DNA of 9,964 nucleotides from Lactobacillaceae bacterium (GTDB lineage: Bacteria > Bacillota > Bacilli > Lactobacillales > Lactobacillaceae), in assembly GCA_031261865.1 (NCBI GenBank), contig JAISIV010000122.1, positions 1 through 9,964 on the forward strand, written 5' to 3'. This document shows, piece by piece, positions 5,128 through 9,964 of the stretch. Within the stretch, counting starts at the first letter, position 1. The number at the start of each line of letters is the position of its first letter. The position numbers and the translations under genes were made by a program. The notes beneath the pieces are model-generated. The model had not been told where the DNA came from and made no database searches. It was given only the letters and a program-made list of their open reading frames with translations.

Positions 5128-6092
5128 TGGAAAATTATGATGTAGCAATTATCGGTGGTGGGCCGGTTGGTATTTTTACGGCCTACTATGCCGGATTACG
5201 AAATTTAAAAGTAGCTCTCATCGAGAGTCTTGAAGTTCTGGGTGGACAAGCCTCAGCTTTGTATCCTCAAAAACGTATTTTAGATATTGCTGGTTTTTAT
5301 GAAATTGGCGGACAAGAACTAGTTAATGATTCAATTAAGCAAATGAATCGTTTCGAAGTTGATGTTTTGCTAGATACAACCGTCGAAAACGTTCAAAATG
5401 TTGGCGAAAACGATTTCTTATTAACTACAAATAAAGCCGATCTTCATGCAAAAACGGTTATTCTCGCAACTGGTGTTGGTTCATTTACTCCACGTCCACT
5501 TGTGTTGGACAATGCTGATGAATTGGAAAACGTCGACTTTATGATTAAAGACGTTGAAGATTACCGTGATAAAACAGTTCTTGTTTTAGGTGGCGGAGAT
5601 TCTGCCGTTGATTTTTCAAACATGCTTGATCCAATTGCAGAACAAGTTACCTTGGTTCATCGTCGCGATCAATTCCGTGCGCTAGAACGTTCTGTAATAG
5701 AACTTCAAAATTCCGGTGTTGATGTTAAAACCCCTCTTCAAATCACCGCTGCTGAAAATACACCTGAAGGCCAATTATTAGTAACGCTTTCAGATGAATC
5801 ACAGATGAATGTTGATAAATTATTAGTTGCTTACGGTTTCAAATCTTCATATTCAATTATTGATGGTTGGGACATTCAACCTGAAAAGTTCGGTCCTCGT
5901 TTCTTAACTGATAGTCGTCAAGAAACTTCTGTTCCAGGAGTGTTTGCAGTCGGGGATGCTGCTGGATATCCAGGAAAGGCCGACTTAATTGCAACCGGTT
6001 ACGGAGAAGCACCAACTGCAGTCAATGAAGCCATAAATATTTTCGATCCCGATCGTGGTGGACCAGCCCACTCAACTTCTTTAAATGTTTAA
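5127..6092 (+). CDS. Ferredoxin--NADP(+) reductase, thioredoxin-reductase-like type
   Basis: A 321-residue flavoenzyme of the type 2 ferredoxin-NADP reductase group (B. subtilis YumC-like). It passes electrons between NADPH and ferredoxin, flavodoxin or a similar carrier. FAD-binding GGGPVG (10-15) follows the first strand; a Gln/Ala-rich GGQASALYPQKRILDIAGF segment follows; the NADPH-binding GGGDSAVD is at 155-162 with VHRRDQFRALE after it; GDAAGYPGKADLIATGYGEA (276-295) is the second FAD motif. The redox CxxC of true thioredoxin reductases is missing, which separates it from them. Length is normal. Its end overlaps the lipoteichoic acid synthase ORF by eight bases. Its promoter is shared back-to-back with the acetyltransferase. 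Confidence 0.93.
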   Translation: MENYDVAIIGGGPVGIFTAYYAGLRNLKVALIESLEVLGGQASALYPQKRILDIAGFYEIGGQELVNDSIKQMNRFEVDVLLDTTVENVQNVGENDFLLTTNKADLHAKTVILATGVGSFTPRPLVLDNADELENVDFMIKDVEDYRDKTVLVLGGGDSAVDFSNMLDPIAEQVTLVHRRDQFRALERSVIELQNSGVDVKTPLQITAAENTPEGQLLVTLSDESQMNVDKLLVAYGFKSSYSIIDGWDIQPEKFGPRFLTDSRQETSVPGVFAVGDAAGYPGKADLIATGYGEAPTAVNEAINIFDPDRGGPAHSTSLNV

Positions 6093-8277
6093 GTCAAAAA
6101 TTAATACAATTTGGAATTTTATAAAAGTCAAAATGAACCCGAGCACTAGGTCGGGTTTTTTAACACTGCTAGTTTTCTTCTATTGGGTGAAATCTCTGGT
6201 CGCTTATTTTGTCGACTTCCGTGGTCTGGGCATTAATAATGTTTTGCAATTTATTACTGCTGTTGACAATCCAATTTTCTTTACCGCATTTATTTTGCTC
6301 TTAGCAGGTTTTATTAAAAGGGCTCGTTATTTTTACCCAACGGTCATCATTGTTTACATTGCTCTTAATGTATTGCTTGTTGTAAACGTCTTGTATTTTC
6401 GTGAGATGACCTCGTTTATTTCCTTTAATACAATTGCCGGATACGGAAAAGTCAGTCAGGGTGTTGGGGCAGCCTCTTTAAGTTATTTCAAGCCGCACGA
6501 CATCATTTATTTTGCGGATGTTATTTTAGGTCTGATTTTTTTCAGAAAAATAAAACTCGATTTAAAACCAATTAAAAGAGATTATCTTAGATATTTGTTG
6601 TCGATCGCCGTTCTTGGTGTCACTTCGAATTATGCGTTAGCCTCAATCGATCGCCCACAGTTACTTACTCGGGGTTTTGATGTTAATTACTACATTAAAT
6701 ATTTAGGTATCAATTTTTATACTGTTCAAGATACGATTGATAGTTTTAATCGCGATCGTTTAAAGTCGCAAGCTAAACCTTCAGACATAGATAACATTCG
6801 TGCCTATATTAAAAAACATTTCGCACCAGAAGATGCCAAGTATTTTGGAGTTGCCAAGGGTAAAAATGTTATTTATATTCATTTGGAGTCTTTCCAACAG
6901 TTCAGTATCGACGCCAAAATAAACGATCAAGAAGTAACGCCTTTTATTAATTCTATTTATCATTCCAAAGATGCCATTTCTTTTGACAATTTTTACCATG
7001 AAGTTGGACAAGGTAAAACGACTGATGCTGAAACAATGTTAGAAACTTCTACTTTCGGTTTGCCAACAGGTTCAGTTTTCAATCGTTACTACGCTAATCA
7101 ATTCCAAGCGATGCCAGCTATTCTCGACCAGGATTATGGTTATTCGTCCGCTGTTTTCCATGGAAATAATGCGTCGTTTTGGAATCGATCTGTAATGTAC
7201 AAATCATTGGGCTATCAGAATTTCTTCGATGCCAGTTACTTTGACGTTAGTGGAAGAAAGGCAACTACTTGGGGCTTAAAAGACAAACTACTATTTAAGG
7301 ATTCAATCCCATTCCTAGAAAAGATGTCTCAACCCTTCTACGTTAAATTTTTGACAGTTACTAACCACACGCCATTCACTCTTGATTCTGAAGATGCAGA
7401 CCCAACTTTTACTGGCCCTAATACTAATTCGCCAATTGTTAATGGATACTTCCAGACCAATCGTTATTTAGATAATTCGGTGCGCGAGTTCTACGATTAT
7501 TTACAAAAAACAGGTCTCGATAAGAAGTCAATTATTGTTTTGTATGGTGACCATTACGGTATTTCCGAGAGTGAAGATAAAGTCGCTGCTCAAGCGCTAG
7601 GAATCAATACTGACAATTGGAACGATTTCAATGATTTGCAAATGCAAAAAGTTCCTTTCATCATCGATATGCCTGGTTCTAATTTGGGCGGTATTAAAGA
7701 TACTTTCGGTGGTGAAATCGATGCCATGCCAACTCTAGAACACTTACTCGGTATTAAGACTCAAAAGTACGTTCAGTTTGGACAAGACCTTTTAAGTTCT
7801 AAACATGAACAACAAGTCATTTTTAGAAACAAAGATTGGATTACCCCTGAATATGCGTCAATCGGAGAAAACATATACGATACTAAAACTGGCACTGAAA
7901 TTGATTTAGCCGATTTAACTTCCGATCAGCGTAAACAAATTGATAAATTGTCAGCTAACGCCGACAAAAAACTCGGCTATTCCGACGAATTAATTTATAG
8001 AGATTTATTGCGCTTCTATACTCCAAGTGGGTTTACCCCGATTAAGCCGCAAACATTTGATTACAGTTATACAGCGACCATGAATCGCTTAAATGACTAT
8101 GGAAGTACTTCTATTTTTGCTCAAAATGGTAACAGATCTACCTCTGCTGACTATGTAACAGACGCTCCAGAACAAAATGATCCAAGAACCGATAGTGCTC
8201 GTATTACGATTCAAGAAAATGATGAAGTCAGTTCTAGTTCGGCCGAGTCACAGTCTCAATCTTCATCAAGTCAATAA
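6085..8277 (+). CDS. ltaS: Lipoteichoic acid synthase (polyglycerolphosphate polymerase)
   Basis: A membrane enzyme of the LtaS family that takes glycerolphosphate from phosphatidylglycerol and builds the lipoteichoic acid chain outside the cell, with Mn2+ at the active site. Numbered from 6085 (730 residues): five helices at about 24-43, 62-78, 84-104, 138-153 and 170-186, then the extracellular sulfatase-type domain with metal ligand E268 (IHLES), nucleophile T312 (GQGKTTD), W366 (SFWNR) and D489-H490 (YGDHYG), all matching S. aureus LtaS residues. After about residue 640 comes a polar tail ending in a Ser-rich stretch (713-729). Start is uncertain: ATG 6085 overlaps the reductase by eight bases; ATG 6133, 16 codons later, has TATAAA seven bases upstream and may be the main, leaderless start. 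A terminator-like hairpin lies in codons 18-24. It could be a paralogue such as a primase, but catalytic residues are complete. Confidence 0.92.
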   Translation: MFKSKINTIWNFIKVKMNPSTRSGFLTLLVFFYWVKSLVAYFVDFRGLGINNVLQFITAVDNPIFFTAFILLLAGFIKRARYFYPTVIIVYIALNVLLVVNVLYFREMTSFISFNTIAGYGKVSQGVGAASLSYFKPHDIIYFADVILGLIFFRKIKLDLKPIKRDYLRYLLSIAVLGVTSNYALASIDRPQLLTRGFDVNYYIKYLGINFYTVQDTIDSFNRDRLKSQAKPSDIDNIRAYIKKHFAPEDAKYFGVAKGKNVIYIHLESFQQFSIDAKINDQEVTPFINSIYHSKDAISFDNFYHEVGQGKTTDAETMLETSTFGLPTGSVFNRYYANQFQAMPAILDQDYGYSSAVFHGNNASFWNRSVMYKSLGYQNFFDASYFDVSGRKATTWGLKDKLLFKDSIPFLEKMSQPFYVKFLTVTNHTPFTLDSEDADPTFTGPNTNSPIVNGYFQTNRYLDNSVREFYDYLQKTGLDKKSIIVLYGDHYGISESEDKVAAQALGINTDNWNDFNDLQMQKVPFIIDMPGSNLGGIKDTFGGEIDAMPTLEHLLGIKTQKYVQFGQDLLSSKHEQQVIFRNKDWITPEYASIGENIYDTKTGTEIDLADLTSDQRKQIDKLSANADKKLGYSDELIYRDLLRFYTPSGFTPIKPQTFDYSYTATMNRLNDYGSTSIFAQNGNRSTSADYVTDAPEQNDPRTDSARITIQENDEVSSSSAESQSQSSSSQ
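6120..6132 (+). promoter_or_regulatory. Possible internal leaderless promoter for ltaS
   Basis: TATAAA (6120-6125) stands seven bases before the in-frame ATG 6133. No good -35 is visible at 17 bases. If used, ltaS would be transcribed independently of the reductase and start at residue 17 of the long reading. Confidence 0.4.
6136..6161 (+). terminator. Terminator-like hairpin inside the 5' end of ltaS
   Basis: AACCCGA (6136-6142), an 8-base loop, TCGGGTT (6151-6157), and a run of six T (6156-6161). The 7-bp stem with a GC core plus T tract has the form of an intrinsic terminator, but it is wholly within the ltaS frame (codons for NPSTRSGFL). It would end reductase transcripts 44-69 bases past the reductase stop unless ribosomes translating ltaS cover it. 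Confidence 0.6.
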
Positions 8278-8284
8278 AAATTTC

Positions 8285-8313
8285 AACTTCAAGATAATAT
8301 CTTGGAGTTTTTT
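8285..8313 (+). terminator. Intrinsic terminator after ltaS
   Basis: AACTTCAAGAT (8285-8295) pairs with ATCTTGGAGTT (8299-8309), 11 bp with one G-T pair and a short AT loop that probably opens further, followed by six T. It begins eight bases after the ltaS stop. Confidence 0.85.
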
Positions 8314-8315
8314 AT

Positions 8316-8327
8316 TACTATTGAAAA
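8316..8327 (+). promoter_or_regulatory. Leaderless promoter -10 box of mgtE
   Basis: TACTAT (8316-8321), six bases (TGAAAA), ATG 8328. It begins three bases after the T tract of the ltaS terminator, so any -35 lies in the terminator stem (8293-8298, a poor match). There is no room for an M-box riboswitch or Shine-Dalgarno. Confidence 0.55.
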
Positions 8328-9680
8328 ATGAACGAAATTGATAACGACTTAGACCTTCAATTTAAATGGTTACAGGATGCTTTAGATAACGATAATCAAG
8401 AACTATTTTTGAGTCGCTTTGATGAGCTCCACGGTTATGAAAAAGCGCAATACTATTTGTCGTTAGATAAAGAACAACGTGAATTAGTTATTACTTTTTT
8501 GGATGGACAAAGACTAGCTGAAATCTTTGATGACATCAACGAAACTGAAGCTGACTTTCATGAGCTTTTAAAAGAAATTCCAGCTCGAAAAGCGGCCGCC
8601 ATGTTTAATGAAATGTATACCGATAATTCGGTCGACATTTTAGAAACGCTCAGCCCTTCAGAATTGTCGACTTATTTGTCGCTTATGCCAAAAGCTGACG
8701 CTCAAGAAATTCGCGAGCTCTTAAACTATGACGACTATACGGCCGGTTCTCTTATGGGAACTGATTTTATTTCGGTTTCTGAAAATATCGAAATTGGCTC
8801 GGCAATGAAAATTGTCAAACAAAGGGCTAACGACGCTGAACAGATTACATATGTTTACGTGGTTAATAGTAGCGATATTTTAGTTGGTGTTATTTCCCTT
8901 AGAAGCTTGATTGTCGAGTCTGACAATAAAAAAGTTTCTGATTTCATGAATACCAATTTGATTACAGTCGAACCCGACACTGATCAAGAAGAAGTCGCCC
9001 GCATTATGCAAGACTATAATTTCGTTGCTCTCCCAGTTGTCGTTCGCGGAGAATTAATCGGTGTAATTACGGTCGATGATATCGTCGATGTTATTCAAGA
9101 AGAAGCCGATGATGATTATTCAAGACTTGCCGGTGTTGATGTTACTGCTGAAGACACACCAATTATTTCTGCTTTAAAAAGATTGCCCTGGTTAATTGGA
9201 TTGATTTTTCTTGGTTTAGGAACGGCTAGCGTCATAAATGGTTTCGATCATTTAATCAGTCAAGTGTCAGTTTTAGCGGTCTTTGTTTCTTTAATTACAG
9301 GTACGGCCGGAAACGCTGGAACCCAATCTCTTGCCGTTTCAGTTCGAAAAATTGCATTAGACGAATCATCGGGTTTTTTGAAAACGCTTTTGATTGAAAT
9401 CTTAATTGGTTTGATTGTTGGAATAGCCTCTGGTTTCGTTATCTTCTTAATTGTTATTGTTTGGAAAACGAATATGATGTTGGCCGTGGCCGTAGGGATT
9501 GCTATGGGAGTGGCTATTTTGGTTGCCAATGTTGCAGGAGCTTTTATCCCTCAATTTATGAATAAAATCGGAGTGGACCCAGCAATTGCTTCTGGTCCAT
9601 TTATTTCGACCATGTCTGATTTAACTTCAGTTTTGATCTATTTCAATATTGCTAGTTTATTTCTCCAACATTTTTCATAA
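8328..9680 (+). CDS. mgtE: Magnesium transporter MgtE
   Basis: A 450-residue Mg2+ channel/transporter of the MgtE/SLC41 family, acting as a dimer in the cytoplasmic membrane and gated by cytosolic Mg2+. Domain order is complete: acidic helical N domain (about 1-125), two CBS domains (about 135-258; GVISLRSLI at 187-195 and GVITVDDIVDVIQEE at 245-259), a connecting helix, and five membrane helices (about 285-303, 312-337, 351-378, 384-410, 425-447). Family signatures are TAGSLMGTDFISV (138-150), GTAGNAGTQSLAVSVR (325-340) and DPAIASGPFISTMSDLTSVLIYF (417-439); D431 matches the pore Asp that selects Mg2+ in Thermus MgtE. Length equals the family norm. Single gene: a terminator precedes it, and no clear terminator follows before the convergent short ORF. 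Confidence 0.95.
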   Translation: MNEIDNDLDLQFKWLQDALDNDNQELFLSRFDELHGYEKAQYYLSLDKEQRELVITFLDGQRLAEIFDDINETEADFHELLKEIPARKAAAMFNEMYTDNSVDILETLSPSELSTYLSLMPKADAQEIRELLNYDDYTAGSLMGTDFISVSENIEIGSAMKIVKQRANDAEQITYVYVVNSSDILVGVISLRSLIVESDNKKVSDFMNTNLITVEPDTDQEEVARIMQDYNFVALPVVVRGELIGVITVDDIVDVIQEEADDDYSRLAGVDVTAEDTPIISALKRLPWLIGLIFLGLGTASVINGFDHLISQVSVLAVFVSLITGTAGNAGTQSLAVSVRKIALDESSGFLKTLLIEILIGLIVGIASGFVIFLIVIVWKTNMMLAVAVGIAMGVAILVANVAGAFIPQFMNKIGVDPAIASGPFISTMSDLTSVLIYFNIASLFLQHFS

Positions 9681-9700
9681 AATATTGAATGAACTTATAG

Positions 9701-9729
9701 TTGAAAATTTTAGTTTATTGTGATATTAT
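9701..9729 (+). promoter_or_regulatory. Strong + strand promoter facing the 3' end of the short minus-strand ORF
   Basis: TTGAAA (9701-9706), 17-base spacer, TATTAT (9724-9729). Transcription should start near 9736. No + strand ORF follows, so the product is likely a non-coding RNA antisense to the end of the 47-residue minus-strand gene. Confidence 0.65.
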
Positions 9730-9735
9730 TTTCTT

Positions 9736-9798
9736 ACCTGAGGAACTCACGATATTGTGGGGCTGTCAATTTTTGTCAGTTTTCCGAAGAGGAGTTTT
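9736..9798 (+). ncRNA. Candidate antisense RNA (possible type I antitoxin)
   Basis: Predicted from the promoter at 9701-9729 and the absence of a + strand ORF. The RNA would run across the stop codon and last codons of the minus-strand ORF. It can form a hairpin from CTCAC and GTGGG around 9747-9761. The end is set at a weak hairpin followed by four T (9782-9798), giving about 63 nt, but the true 3' end is not clear. It includes a tandem 10-bp repeat (9764-9783, TGTCAATTTT then TGTCAGTTTT) spanning the ORF's stop codon. Confidence 0.35.
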
Positions 9799-9909
9799 AT
9801 AGTTTATCGATTCACAAATGTAAATCGCAACAACTGTTAACGTAAATATTTGAATGGCCGACGCCGGGTCTGACAAAATTTCATGTAAAAGTGAAACAAG
9901 TTTAATCAT
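9766..9909 (-). CDS. 47-residue single-helix membrane peptide, candidate type I toxin
   Basis: The peptide starts MIKLVSLLHEILSDPASAIQ, continues with a hydrophobic helix (about 18-33, AIQIFTLTVVAIYICE) and ends in a Lys/Arg-rich polar tail (NYKTPLRKTDKN). Size, one helix and basic tail are typical of type I toxins of Gram-positive bacteria (Fst/Ldr, TxpA/BsrG classes), though I cannot match it to a specific family. A clear Shine-Dalgarno, GAAAGGAT (minus strand, about 9925-9918), lies eight bases before the ATG, in contrast to the neighbouring genes. A possible promoter is TTCGAA (9957-9952), 17 bases, TAATAA (9934-9929). It converges on mgtE and on a + strand promoter at 9701-9729. I see no terminator for it. 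It could instead be an ordinary small membrane protein. Confidence 0.55.
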   Translation of the reverse strand: MIKLVSLLHEILSDPASAIQIFTLTVVAIYICESINYKTPLRKTDKN

Positions 9910-9964
9910 CGTGCTAATCCTTTCAATATTATTATTGACACGGAATTTTATTTCGAAAATGAGG
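9910..9964 (-). promoter_or_regulatory. Upstream region of the candidate toxin with RBS and possible promoter
   Basis: Reading on the minus strand from the window edge: TTCGAA (9957-9952) as a possible -35, a 17-base spacer, TAATAA (9934-9929) as a possible -10, then GAAAGGAT and ATG 9909. Leader length from the predicted start would be only about 15 bases. The region is AT-rich, and several other -10-like sets exist, so the promoter is uncertain; the ribosome binding site is clear. Confidence 0.4.

Noticed and set aside
5127..6092. Thioredoxin reductase
   Set aside because: The redox-active CxxC motif is absent; the sequence fits the related ferredoxin-NADP reductase type 2.
7591..7606. Second cre-like site (CAAGCGCTAG) inside ltaS
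   Set aside because: It lacks the TG/CA ends of the consensus and lies deep in a coding region.
8278..8327. M-box or other magnesium riboswitch before mgtE
   Set aside because: Only a terminator and a -10 box fit in the 50 bases between ltaS and mgtE; no riboswitch-sized leader exists.
9260..9529. Minus-strand ORF of 89 codons antisense to mgtE
   Set aside because: It mirrors the membrane domain of mgtE, has a repetitive Ile/Lys/Thr composition typical of a shadow frame, and no ribosome binding site.
9843..9860. GC-richer stretch with GGCC and GCCGG as a hairpin or terminator
   Set aside because: Arms are only three to four bases, there is no T tract, and it lies inside the short minus-strand ORF.

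Overview
The window looks like chromosome from a low-GC Gram-positive coccus or rod of the Lactobacillales. The Leuconostoc/Oenococcus branch of the Lactobacillaceae is my best guess, but this rests on protein style (type 2 ferredoxin-NADP reductase, lipoteichoic acid synthase, MgtE, UPF0173 hydrolase, Gtf3-like glycosyltransferase) and not on a marker gene. There are no rRNA, tRNA, IS or CRISPR elements. Genes are tightly packed and mostly on the + strand.

Layout. 41-604: DUF6933-like protein. 605-755: a 151-base gap with inverted repeats and a WalR-like box. 756-1349: secreted CAP-domain protein, closed by a UUCG-loop terminator. 1415-3363: three-gene run of UPF0173 metal-dependent hydrolase, DUF805-type membrane protein with an extra outer domain, and a 90-residue orphan. 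3435-4391: Gtf3-like glycosyltransferase behind a strong promoter whose -35 box lies in a perfect cre palindrome. 4454-4648: 64-residue two-helix membrane protein. A bidirectional terminator separates it from 4675-5115 (-), a GNAT acetyltransferase. Only 11 bp away, divergently, comes 5127-6092, ferredoxin-NADP reductase, overlapping by 8 bases 6085-8277, lipoteichoic acid synthase. After a terminator comes 8328-9680, the MgtE magnesium transporter. The last 280 bases hold a short minus-strand ORF with a good ribosome binding site (9766-9909, 47 residues, one membrane helix) facing a + strand promoter, an arrangement like a type I toxin-antitoxin locus.

The most striking pattern is how genes start. 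Five genes have a TAnnnT -10 box, then exactly six bases, then ATG (41, 1415, 5115 minus, 5127, 8328). Two more have seven or nine bases (6133, 3435). None of these has a Shine-Dalgarno sequence. In a sigma-70-type promoter this puts the transcription start on or beside the A of the start codon, so the mRNAs are predicted to be leaderless. By contrast, the 64-residue membrane protein and the putative toxin have clear Shine-Dalgarno sequences. The predicted leaderless starts also decide the gene starts: longer readings at 14, 1385 and 3363 would put the promoter inside the gene.

Functionally the window is mostly cell envelope (CAP protein, glycosyltransferase, lipoteichoic acid synthesis, small and multi-pass membrane proteins), redox (ferredoxin reductase) and ion supply (MgtE). 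These look like independent short transcription units and not one pathway.
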